Positions 5,506 through 13,007 of a stretch of DNA of 13,007 nucleotides are shown here, one piece after another. How positions within the stretch are numbered: the first letter of the stretch is position 1; every line of letters starts with the position of its first letter. A program made the translations under genes and the position numbers. The notes under the pieces are model-generated. The model did not search any database. It had not been told where the DNA came from and saw only the letters and a list, made by a program, of their open reading frames with translations. Source of the stretch: Alphaproteobacteria bacterium (GTDB lineage: Bacteria; Pseudomonadota; Alphaproteobacteria; JABAAW01). The stretch is from the NCBI GenBank assembly GCA_014238625.1, contig JABAAS010000021.1, forward strand, positions 1-13,007. The letters run 5' to 3'.

Positions 5506-8274
5506 TTACGCTTCTTGCTGGTGCGGAGTTTTTTCGTGTTGCGTAGTATTTTGTTTTGACTCCATTATGGCGGCTTGAGCTGCGGCGAGTCGCGCGATAG
5601 CCACTCTATATGGCGAGCAAGATACATAATCCAAACCCTGCTCTTCGCAGAATGCGATGGAGCGCGGGTCGCCACCGTGCTCGCCGCAAATCCCGAGCTT
5701 GATATCTGGGCGCGCCTTGCGCCCTTTTTTAACGGCGAGTTCGATCAGCGCGCCGACGCCCCTGCGGTCGATAGTTGTAAATGGGTCGTGCGGAATGAAA
5801 CCGAGCCTTTCGTATTCTTGCAGGAACGATCCAGCGTCGTCGCGGCTTATGCCCCAAACTGTTTGCGTCAGGTCGTTAGTACCGAAGCTGAAGAACTCTG
5901 CGCTTTCTGCGATTTCTTCAGCGAGCAGAGCAGCTCTTGGCAGCTCGACCATGGTTCCTATTTTATATTGTATTTTCTCGGTTTTTTTCTCTTTTTGCAC
6001 TTCTTCGGCGCAGGCTCGCACGATTTCGCTTAGCCTATCGAATTCTTCTTTTGTGGCGATGAGTGGCAACATAATTTCGCACAGAGGTTTTACGCCCTGC
6101 TTACGCGCGATTATGATTGCCTCGAATATGGCACGAGCCTGCATACGGCAAATCTCTGGGTATGTAGCGAGCAACCTTGCGCCACGATGTCCTAGCATTG
6201 GGTTGCTTTCTTTCAACCGCGCGGTTCTGGCTTTTGCCTCGCTGAGCGAGAGCGTTAGTTCTGGCTTGAGGCTTTCAACGAGCGCCTGCAAGTCAGCCTC
6301 GCTATGCGGTAAGAATTCGTGCAACGGCGGGTCGAGCAACCTTATAGTCACTGGCAAGTTATCCATGGCTTTGAAGATTTTCACGAAGTCGAGCCGTTGC
6401 ATGGGCAGCAGTTTAGCGAGAGCTGCTTCTCGTTCTTGTGGAGTTTGCGCGAGTATCATAGCTCGCATGTCGGTAATTCTTTCGCCCTCGAAGAACATAT
6501 GCTCTGTTCTACACAGCCCAATTCCCTCTGCGCCGAAGTTTCGTGCGAGCTGCGCGTCTTTTTCGGTATCTGCGTTTGCGCGAATAGCCATCCTACGAGC
6601 TTTATCGCACCATCCCATCATTCGGTGGAAGTATTGGTCGAGCTCTGGCAGTATCATTTCGACTTTTCCGATATAGACTTCGCCTTTTGCGCCATCGATG
6701 GATAGGAAGTCGCCTTCATTGAGTTTTACATTTTTGACATGCATAGCTTTGTTTTCGATATCGATGACGATTTCGCTTGCTCCGCAAACGCAGGCTCTTC
6801 CCATACCTCTTGCGACGACGGCGGCGTGGCTAGTCATGCCGCCGCGCGCGGTGAGTATTCCTTTAGCTGCATGCATACCGTGTATATCTTCTGGCGAGGT
6901 TTCGGTTCGCACGAGTAGCACGTCTTGTCCATTTCTGGCTTTGTCTTCTGCTTCGTCAGCGGAGAAGACGATTACTCCGCAAGCAGCACCCGGCGATGCG
7001 GGCAGAGCGCGAGTTAGCAACTTTTTTTCAGCATTTGGGTCAAGTCTCGCGTGCAGCAACTGGTTGAGCGATTGCGGTTCGATATGCATTATGGCTTCTT
7101 CTTGAGTTATCTGTCCTCGTTCGAGCATATCGCAGGCTATTCGCACGGCGGCTTGGGCGGTTCTTTTACCGGCTCTAGTTTGCAGAAGGAAGAGCTTGTC
7201 TTTTTCGACTGTAAACTCGATGTCCTGCATATCGCGGTAGTGTTTTTCGAGAATGCCTCTGACCGCCATGAGCTCGGCGAATATCTTCGGCTTGCTTTTC
7301 TCAAGTGAGACGGGAGCCGCGTTGCGTGAGTTTTGCACCGAGTTATTTTGTATAGAGATAAGCGCTTGTTCTGAGATGGGTTGTGGCGTCCGCACGCCGG
7401 CGACTACATCTTCGCCTTGCGCATTGAGTAGGAATTCGCCATAGAGATAGTCTTCGCCGTTCGAGGGGTTTCTAGTGAATGCGACTCCAGTCAGACAATC
7501 TTCGCCCATATTTCCAAACGCCATGGCTTGAATGGTAACGGCGGTGCCCCAGGCTTCTGGAATATCGTTGAGTTTTCGATAAGTTTTTGCTCGAGGCGAG
7601 AGCCAGCTTTTGAATACGGCGCAGGTTGCTTGTCGCAGCTGCTCGATGGGCTCTTGCGGGAAGGGTTTGCTATCTTGTTCGACGAGTGCTTTATATTGCT
7701 CTACTAGTTCTTCGAGTTGTGCTTCTTGTAGTTCTGTATCGAGTTTTTTATTGTGTTTTTGTTTGCACTCTTCGATCAGGTTTTCGAACTTGTAGTGCGG
7801 TATATTTAGGACGACATTTCCGTACATATGGATGAATCGGCGGTATGAATCGAGCGCGAAGCGTTTATTATTGCTAGCTTTTGCTAGTCCGAGCAGTGTT
7901 TTATCGTTGAGCCCGAGGTTTAGCACTGTATCCATCATCCCTGGCATAGAGACGCGCGCGCCCGAGCGCACAGAGACGAGCAGCGGATTATCGGGGTTGC
8001 CGAATCCTTTACCGAGATTTTTCTCTAATGCTTTGAGAGCCTCGATTATTTGTGGCTCTAGCTCTGGCGGTAGGGTTTGGTTATTTTTGTAGAATTGTTT
8101 GCAGGCTTGAGTTGAGACGATGAATCCCGGCGGCACATTCAGTCCGATTTCAGACATTTCGCATAGATTTGCGCCTTTACCACCGAGCAGATTTCGCATA
8201 GCGGCACTTCCTTCGTTGAGGTCTTTACCGAAACGATAGACCATCTTTTCTATGGCGGCGACCATACTAGACAT
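5506..8274 (-). CDS. ppdK: Pyruvate, phosphate dikinase
   Basis: PpdK interconverts pyruvate + ATP + phosphate and PEP + AMP + pyrophosphate in the cytoplasm. At 922 residues it is slightly longer than the usual 870-900, with a polar tail after about 905. Domains in order: the ATP-grasp nucleotide domain (1 to about 350) with LLGGKGANLCEM (29-40), SVRSGARVSMPGMMDTVLNL (101-120) and DCLTGVAFTRNPSNGE (259-274); the phosphohistidine swivel domain with GGMTSHAAVVARG (478-490), where His483 is the phosphocarrier and Thr481 the usual regulatory phosphorylation site; and the PEP/pyruvate barrel with SFGTNDLTQT (796-805) and CGEHGGDP (863-870), whose Cys863 is the catalytic acid. The ATG at 8274 has only a weak AAAG ribosome site. 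The gene follows glyS after 55 bases containing tandem repeats; the glyQ-glyS-ppdK order is, to my knowledge, common in alphaproteobacteria. Confidence 0.98.
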   Translation of the reverse strand: MSSMVAAIEKMVYRFGKDLNEGSAAMRNLLGGKGANLCEMSEIGLNVPPGFIVSTQACKQFYKNNQTLPPELEPQIIEALKALEKNLGKGFGNPDNPLLVSVRSGARVSMPGMMDTVLNLGLNDKTLLGLAKASNNKRFALDSYRRFIHMYGNVVLNIPHYKFENLIEECKQKHNKKLDTELQEAQLEELVEQYKALVEQDSKPFPQEPIEQLRQATCAVFKSWLSPRAKTYRKLNDIPEAWGTAVTIQAMAFGNMGEDCLTGVAFTRNPSNGEDYLYGEFLLNAQGEDVVAGVRTPQPISEQALISIQNNSVQNSRNAAPVSLEKSKPKIFAELMAVRGILEKHYRDMQDIEFTVEKDKLFLLQTRAGKRTAQAAVRIACDMLERGQITQEEAIMHIEPQSLNQLLHARLDPNAEKKLLTRALPASPGAACGVIVFSADEAEDKARNGQDVLLVRTETSPEDIHGMHAAKGILTARGGMTSHAAVVARGMGRACVCGASEIVIDIENKAMHVKNVKLNEGDFLSIDGAKGEVYIGKVEMILPELDQYFHRMMGWCDKARRMAIRANADTEKDAQLARNFGAEGIGLCRTEHMFFEGERITDMRAMILAQTPQEREAALAKLLPMQRLDFVKIFKAMDNLPVTIRLLDPPLHEFLPHSEADLQALVESLKPELTLSLSEAKARTARLKESNPMLGHRGARLLATYPEICRMQARAIFEAIIIARKQGVKPLCEIMLPLIATKEEFDRLSEIVRACAEEVQKEKKTEKIQYKIGTMVELPRAALLAEEIAESAEFFSFGTNDLTQTVWGISRDDAGSFLQEYERLGFIPHDPFTTIDRRGVGALIELAVKKGRKARPDIKLGICGEHGGDPRSIAFCEEQGLDYVSCSPYRVAIARLAAAQAAIMESKQNTTQHEKTPHQQEA

Positions 8275-8280
8275 GACTTT

Positions 8281-8326
8281 ACTTGGCTTAAATTTGCTTG
8301 GCTTGAGGTTTACTTGGCTTGAGTTT
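8281..8326 (-). repeat. Three tandem ~15-bp repeats in the glyS-ppdK spacer
   Basis: CTTGGCTT occurs at 8282-8289, 8297-8304 and 8313-8320, each followed by an A/G-rich then T-rich bit (AAATTT, GAGGTTT, GAGTTT), giving periods of 15 and 16 bases. The array fills most of the 55-base gap between the glyS stop and the ppdK ATG, so in the mRNA AAGCCAAG is repeated three times right in front of the ppdK ribosome site. Origin by slippage is likely; a regulatory role is unproven. Confidence 0.7.
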
Positions 8327-8329
8327 GTT

Positions 8330-10672
8330 TTACGCGCTTGCTTTTTGTTGCCTACTTTGTTGCTTCAAGTCTTTATGATGTATTTTGCTAAAATTAGCAA
8401 GTTCTCCGAATCTACGAAAGATACGGTAGAGTAGGATTACGCGGTTGTGCCGTATTTTTTTATCTTCGACATTGACCATTACTTTATCGAAGAAGGCATC
8501 GAGCAAGCTCTTTAGGTTGGCTAGGCTTTCTAGTTTTTTCTGATAGCTTAGCTCGTCCCAAGCCTTGCCTTCCATTATAATATCCTTTGCGAAAGCAAAG
8601 AGTGCTTTTTCTTCTGGCTTTTCAAATAATTTTTCGTTTGGCAGGTCTTTAGCTTCTATATGGTCTACAAGTTTTCCTTCTTGGTATGACTCTGCATCTA
8701 ATAAAAAAGGCTCTCCTTCCTCTAGGTCACTGGATAGTATTGCTTGTAGTCTGTTATAAATTTCTGCGAGATTGTTATTTTTATCCATTTCTCCACTTAA
8801 GGTTTTTATGCGCTCAATCATTTTTAATATATTGCAATCTTCGATATTTAATGGTTTAATTAATATCGCTTCGATGCAATCTACTCTTACATCTTCATAA
8901 TTATAACGCATCCATTGATATATCCGAGTGGTTATAAAAGGAATAGGTTCTGGTGCCAAGTAGTAACGAGAAACGTCATTCGTATTAGTGTTTAGGTGAA
9001 TTCCCTGGTCAATAGTAATATTTAATATCTCATCAAAAATTATCGATAGTGGTAAATAATATCCGCTTGACTCTTTCACACAGCTTTCATTATTATTACC
9101 ATTATCTATTTTACCTACTGCTCTTGGTTTTATCAGATTATTAATAATAGTTGTAGCATAACGGCGTAGCGCAAAAGGGTCGCTAGAGCCGCTTGCCCTT
9201 TCGCCGACAAACCATAATGTTATTAGACTATCTACTGCATCTGCTAGCTCGGTGATGTTAATAGAAGGTATGATAAAAACATCAAATATATTTCGTGGTT
9301 TTAATCCTTCACTGATTATTTCTTGTAGCTTTGGGAACTCACGCACCGTTTCTGTTGCCAGACCCATTTTCTGTTGGTCGACTTCTTTTGCAAACCACGC
9401 TTGATTACAATCTTTTGAAATACTAAAGTTATCGTTATGTTTTTCAAGCTCGCTAATAATTATAGGTATCAATTTTTTCACGCGACTATTCTTATCGGCG
9501 ATAGAACCAAGCTTGGGGTGAAATGTTATCTCCTCTAACTTCTTAATATGCTCGGCGATAGGAATTCTCTTGTCACGCTCCAGCATAAACTTAGCATCCG
9601 CCAATCGCGCTCGCACTACACGCTCAACTCCCCTGATGGCTTTATTCTTATCCGTAGTTTGCGATATATTAGCTACGAAATAGAAGTCGCATCTTGCAGT
9701 TGAATAATCTACATTATAAATAATTTTTTGATGATGGTTAAGCACTGCTTCAATTAATCCTAATGGCAGTGATAAAAATTCTTCATAGAAATGTCCAGTT
9801 AGCACGCACGGATATTCTGTTAGACAAGCGTTCTCCTCGATAATTATATTTTGGTTGTCATTTACAGACTCAACATCCTTTTTAATTATCTCCAACCTTT
9901 GTTCATAAATCGGCTCTACATAGTTATCACGCAATTTTTTCTCATAATCTTTTATGCTAGCAACCAAAAAAGGCTCAGCCGAGCCGAGCGTAGCCCCACG
10001 CGTCCTATTAGTAAAATCTAACTTTTCTTGTTGGTCCAGCTCGCCGCCCAAATTTATTGAGCCTTCTACCCCCGCCCCAGCAAAGACGACTAAAATATGC
10101 CTGAGTGGACGCACCCACCTAAAACTCTGGTCAGCAAACCGCATGGAGACTTTTAACTCTTTCTGCATCTGCATCACGACCTTCGAGACAACCTCGCCCA
10201 AAATTCCATTCGTAGCGACCGACCGATGATCTATATTGATGGCGTAATAGTCGCCCTTTCTATCCTCTATCTTAAAGCACTCTTTTGTCGAGCCTAGTTT
10301 ATTTTTGCGCAAGAACCCATCAACCGCCACCTGCGGCGAGGCTACGCGCGGACCTTTTAGAGTCTCTTGCCAAGCTTTACTTTCTTTCGGTACAGAGTCA
10401 AAAGCTACCGCCACTCGACGCGGCGTCGAGTAGAGCTGTTGCTTACCAAACGCGCCCTCTACATTATCTAGCCTATGGTTATCTAACTTAGGTAAACCTA
10501 GCGCACGCGCCAGCTCGGTTGCGAGCAACATTGCCAAACTTTGCGCCATCGGCTCCTGCATGCGCCAAGGTATCTCTTCGCTATAGAGCTCAACGATCAG
10601 CTCAGCCGTATCTACATTTTGCGAATTCAATTTTTCAGCAGAGGAGGTATCTACAGACATAGTTTGTGACAT
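8330..10672 (-). CDS. glyS: Glycyl-tRNA synthetase, beta subunit (divergent)
   Basis: GlyS binds tRNA-Gly in the alpha2beta2 enzyme; GlyQ carries the aminoacylation site. Recognised parts: ELIVELYSEEIPWRMQEPM (24-42), YSTPRRVAVAFD (81-92), RGATLGSAEPF (225-235), EYPCVLTGHFYEEFLSLP (286-303), RARLADAKFMLERD (354-367), SSDPFALRRYA (496-506), and the C-terminal DALR-like anticodon-binding end with FFDKVMVN and RHNRVILLYRIF (727-752). At 780 residues it is longer than the usual ~690-720. The HD-like centre is unusual: where relatives have KADLLTGMV this protein has KMGLATETV (435-443); the following ~30-residue segment is cut to about 17; ADKxDTL is ADAVDSL (477-483). An Asn-rich insert lies near 520-565. 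The middle (about 8700-9950) is much more AT-rich than the ends. The ATG at 10672 lacks a clear Shine-Dalgarno; ATG 10660 is an alternative. Confidence 0.95.
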   Translation of the reverse strand: MSQTMSVDTSSAEKLNSQNVDTAELIVELYSEEIPWRMQEPMAQSLAMLLATELARALGLPKLDNHRLDNVEGAFGKQQLYSTPRRVAVAFDSVPKESKAWQETLKGPRVASPQVAVDGFLRKNKLGSTKECFKIEDRKGDYYAINIDHRSVATNGILGEVVSKVVMQMQKELKVSMRFADQSFRWVRPLRHILVVFAGAGVEGSINLGGELDQQEKLDFTNRTRGATLGSAEPFLVASIKDYEKKLRDNYVEPIYEQRLEIIKKDVESVNDNQNIIIEENACLTEYPCVLTGHFYEEFLSLPLGLIEAVLNHHQKIIYNVDYSTARCDFYFVANISQTTDKNKAIRGVERVVRARLADAKFMLERDKRIPIAEHIKKLEEITFHPKLGSIADKNSRVKKLIPIIISELEKHNDNFSISKDCNQAWFAKEVDQQKMGLATETVREFPKLQEIISEGLKPRNIFDVFIIPSINITELADAVDSLITLWFVGERASGSSDPFALRRYATTIINNLIKPRAVGKIDNGNNNESCVKESSGYYLPLSIIFDEILNITIDQGIHLNTNTNDVSRYYLAPEPIPFITTRIYQWMRYNYEDVRVDCIEAILIKPLNIEDCNILKMIERIKTLSGEMDKNNNLAEIYNRLQAILSSDLEEGEPFLLDAESYQEGKLVDHIEAKDLPNEKLFEKPEEKALFAFAKDIIMEGKAWDELSYQKKLESLANLKSLLDAFFDKVMVNVEDKKIRHNRVILLYRIFRRFGELANFSKIHHKDLKQQSRQQKASA

Positions 10673-10733
10673 AATTTAGAATATATTAATATCTATATTA
10701 TTAATAAAATTAGAGTTTCGCTTTTACCGACTT

Positions 10734-11639
10734 TTACCTTTTAGCTTCGCGCCGTTGTTCACCGAGCCATACGGCACAGCAAGCGTGCGCGAGTTGTCGC
10801 ACTCGTAAAATATAATCTGGTCGAGCGTTTTGCTGCACGGCACCGCGTGCATCGAGCAAGTTGAACAGATGCGATGCTTTCAAACAATAATCGTATGCGG
10901 GCAGAGCGTCGCTTTTAGTTTTTGCTTTATCGCATATTTCTATACATTGTTTTTCGCTTTCGCTAAACTGCTCGCGTATTTTATCTACATTTGCGAGCTC
11001 GAAGTTGAAACGCCCGTATGATTTTTCCATCTCGGTATATATCTCGCCATATTTCATGTTATCATTATATTGCAACTCGAAGATAGACTCTTTTTCCTGC
11101 AAGTACATCGCCAAGCGCTCCAAGCCATAAGTTAGCTCAGTCGAGACGGGCTTGCATGGGAAGCCGCCTACTTGTTGAAAGTATGTAAATTGCGAGACCT
11201 CCATACCGTTGCACCAGACCTCCCACCCCAAGCCTTTTGCGCCGAGTGTTGGACTCTCCCAATCATCCTCGACGAACCTTATATCGTGTTCTTCGACCTT
11301 GATTCCTATCTCCTTTAGCGACTCTAAGTATAGCTCTTGACTATCCTTTGGCGAGGGTTTTAGCAAGACTTGGAATTGAAAGTAATGTTGCAGGCGATTA
11401 GGATTCTCGCCATAGCGTCCGTCTGCGGGTCTTCTGCAAGCTTGGACGTATGCTGCCCTCCACTTTTTGTCTTGCTCTGTTGCGTTGGCGGGCGTGAGGG
11501 CTTTGAGCGCGGTTGCCCAATGGAATGTTCCAGCTCCGACTTCCATATCGTATGGCTGTAGGATTACGCAACCCTGCTGCGCCCAGTATTTTTGCAGGGT
11601 TAGGATCATGTCTTGGAAGTGGCATTTTTTTTCTGACAT
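10734..11639 (-). CDS. glyQ: Glycyl-tRNA synthetase, alpha subunit
   Basis: GlyQ is the class II catalytic subunit that activates glycine and charges tRNA-Gly together with GlyS. The 301 residues match the family. Class II motifs are clear: QGCVILQPYDMEVGAGTFH (22-40), RYGENPNRLQHYFQFQVLL (75-93), GWEVWCNGMEVSQFTYFQQV (138-157), and ELTYGLERLAMYL (168-180). Compared with the common form, a short charged insertion (about 50-60, ANATEQDKKW) precedes the AYVQACRRPADGRYG stretch. The ATG at 11639 gives the canonical N-terminus (CHFQDMILTLQKYW); a TTG at 11675 would add 12 unconserved residues and is rejected. It leads the glyQ-glyS-ppdK operon, 61 bases ahead of glyS, and diverges from carB. A TATACT (-10-like, 11680-11675) lies upstream without a clear -35. 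Confidence 0.98.
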   Translation of the reverse strand: MSEKKCHFQDMILTLQKYWAQQGCVILQPYDMEVGAGTFHWATALKALTPANATEQDKKWRAAYVQACRRPADGRYGENPNRLQHYFQFQVLLKPSPKDSQELYLESLKEIGIKVEEHDIRFVEDDWESPTLGAKGLGWEVWCNGMEVSQFTYFQQVGGFPCKPVSTELTYGLERLAMYLQEKESIFELQYNDNMKYGEIYTEMEKSYGRFNFELANVDKIREQFSESEKQCIEICDKAKTKSDALPAYDYCLKASHLFNLLDARGAVQQNARPDYILRVRQLAHACCAVWLGEQRREAKR

Positions 11640-11783
11640 ATAGATTACTCTAACGCGCGAGCTCGTTGCCCGCAAGTATAGCGAGGTTGTTTTATTTTGA
11701 GTTTGGTATTTTTAGTTTATGAATATGATATAAATAAGAGAATAGATAATGACATCGCCTTACTGCTCGTCTATAGATTATTT
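11640..11783. promoter_or_regulatory. Divergent glyQ/carB promoter region
   Basis: 144 bases separate the two divergent starts. Toward glyQ there is TATACT (11680-11675) but no good -35. Toward carB, TTTGGT (11702-11707) and TATGAT (11724-11729) are 16 bases apart, a moderate sigma70 match. There is no strong Shine-Dalgarno before the carB ATG. No repeat-family copy or terminator is seen. Confidence 0.35.
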
Positions 11784-13007
11784 ATGCCGAAGCGAACGGA
11801 CCTTGAGACTATTTTAATCATTGGAGCTGGTCCGATAGTTATCGGACAGGCTTGTGAGTTTGACTATTCGGGTACCCAAGCCTGCCGCGCTTTGCGCGAG
11901 GAGGGTTATCGAGTAGTTTTAGTAAACTCGAATCCTGCGACGATAATGACGGACCCTGAGATAGCGGATCGCACCTACATCGAGCCGCTGGAGCTTTCCA
12001 GTTTATCGAACATCATAGCTCAGGAGAAACCTGATGCTCTGCTAGCGACTGTTGGCGGTCAGACGGCATTGAACAAGGCTTGCGAGTTGGATAGGGCTGG
12101 AGTGCTCGCCAACCATAATGTTCAGCTTATCGGCGCTTCGATAAGCTCGATAGAGACGGCGGAGGATCGCTGGCTTTTCAAGGAGACGGTAGAGGCTGCG
12201 GGACTTAACTGCCCGCGGGCGATACGTGTTTCGCGCGAGTCTCAGAGCGCTGATGCGCTGGCGAGGGTAGGGCTTCCGGCGATCATCAGACCAGACTTCA
12301 CGCTTGGCGGTAGCGGAGGCGGGATTGCATATAATAAGGAGCAGTTGAGCGACTTCATCAAGCTAGCCCTCAAGAGCTCGCCGAGCCATTCGGCGACTGT
12401 TGAGGAATCCGTTATCGGCTGGAAAGAGTTCGAGATGGAGGTAGTGCGCGACCATAAGGACAACGCGATCATTGTATGCTCAATCGAGAACTTTGATCCG
12501 ATGGGCGTGCATACGGGTGATTCGATCACGGTAGCGCCCGCGCTAACCTTGAGCGACAAGGAGCTACAAATCATGCGCGATGCCTCGATCGAGGTTTTGC
12601 GGAGAGTAGGAGTAGACACTGGTGGTGCGAATGTTCAGTTTGCCATAAATCCGCGCGATGGGACGATGCTCGTAATCGAGATGAACCCTCGAGTTTCACG
12701 CTCTTCTGCGCTTGCCTCGAAGGCGACTGGTTTTCCGATAGCCAAGATTGCAGCGAAGCTAGCGGTCGGCTACAGCCTAGACGAGCTATCGAACGACATG
12801 ACACGAACTACCCCTGCGAGCTTTGAGCCGGCGCTAGATTATGTTGTAGTCAAGATTCCTCGTTTTGACTTTGAGAAGTTTCCTGGTGCCGAGCGCACTC
12901 TCACGACTCATATGAAGTCTGTAGGTGAGGCGATGGCCATCGGTCGCTCGTTCGATGAGGCGTTACAAAAGGCACTTCGCTCGATGGAGATAGGTTTGAG
13001 CGGCTTT
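11784..13007 (+). CDS. carB: Carbamoyl-phosphate synthase large subunit, N-terminal 408 codons
   Basis: CarB makes carbamoyl phosphate from bicarbonate, two ATP and ammonia delivered by CarA, feeding arginine and pyrimidine synthesis. The gene runs off the window; full CarB is about 1070-1100 residues, so this is under 40 percent: the carboxyphosphate (first ATP-grasp) domain. Seen: IIGAGPIVIGQACEFDYSG (12-30), NSNPATIMTDPE (48-59), GGQTALN (91-97), RPDFTLGGSGGGIAYN (169-184), GWKEFEMEVVRD (212-223), DPMGVHTGDSITVAP (238-252) and MNPRVSRSSALASKATGFP (300-318). Arg129, Arg169, Gln285, Glu299 and Asn301 fall at the E. coli positions for nucleotide and metal binding. The ATG at 11784 gives the standard MPKRTD start. 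carA is not next to it; upstream lies the divergent glyQ. Confidence 0.98.
   Translation, partial: MPKRTDLETILIIGAGPIVIGQACEFDYSGTQACRALREEGYRVVLVNSNPATIMTDPEIADRTYIEPLELSSLSNIIAQEKPDALLATVGGQTALNKACELDRAGVLANHNVQLIGASISSIETAEDRWLFKETVEAAGLNCPRAIRVSRESQSADALARVGLPAIIRPDFTLGGSGGGIAYNKEQLSDFIKLALKSSPSHSATVEESVIGWKEFEMEVVRDHKDNAIIVCSIENFDPMGVHTGDSITVAPALTLSDKELQIMRDASIEVLRRVGVDTGGANVQFAINPRDGTMLVIEMNPRVSRSSALASKATGFPIAKIAAKLAVGYSLDELSNDMTRTTPASFEPALDYVVVKIPRFDFEKFPGAERTLTTHMKSVGEAMAIGRSFDEALQKALRSMEIGLSGF

Noticed and set aside
11640..11675. An N-terminal extension of GlyQ from TTG 11675.
   Set aside because: The added 12 residues are unlike known GlyQ, and ATG 11639 gives the canonical start.
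11749..11817. A 22-codon ORF (starts MTSPYCSSIDY) overlapping the carB start in another frame, as a possible leader peptide.
   Set aside because: No good Shine-Dalgarno, no terminator or alternating hairpins before carB, and it runs 33 bases into carB. It gives no sign of an attenuator and is probably chance.

Overview
The window reads as chromosomal DNA of an alphaproteobacterium that I cannot name. It is moderately AT-rich by eye, with very AT-rich gaps between genes. The clues are an adrenodoxin-type 2Fe-2S ferredoxin tail, a type I glutamine synthetase with its adenylylation tyrosine, an alpha2beta2 glycyl-tRNA synthetase followed by pyruvate phosphate dikinase, and a small Pam18-like membrane J-protein. 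TGA is used as a stop, so the code is standard. There is no tRNA, rRNA, CRISPR array, transposase or phage gene.

Layout. (1) 1-84 is the last 27 codons of a 2Fe-2S ferredoxin on the plus strand. (2) 85-711 has no conventional gene. It holds two copies of a hairpin-rich repeat facing each other and, between them, what looks like a complete miniature transcription unit on the minus strand: promoter, dyad, Shine-Dalgarno, 16-codon hydrophobic ORF and terminator. (3) A minus-strand cluster runs from about 3547 down to 712: a membrane J-domain protein, a phosphohexomutase-fold protein whose catalytic motifs are all degraded, and an AlkA-family DNA glycosylase. (4) glnA lies at 3840-5240 on the plus strand, alone and without a neighbouring glnB. 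It ends in a hairpin terminator that is part of another repeat copy. (5) A minus-strand operon, glyQ-glyS-ppdK, runs from 11639 down to 5506. (6) carB starts at 11784 on the plus strand, divergent from glyQ, and runs off the window.

The recognisable genes are housekeeping: nitrogen assimilation (glnA), carbamoyl phosphate for arginine and pyrimidines (carB), tRNA charging (glyQ, glyS), the pyruvate/PEP node (ppdK) and alkylation repair (the glycosylase). The least ordinary items are the phosphohexomutase pseudoenzyme, the miniature transcription unit with its flanking inverted repeats, the composite repeat family confined to gene 3' ends, and an unusually divergent glycyl-tRNA synthetase beta subunit.
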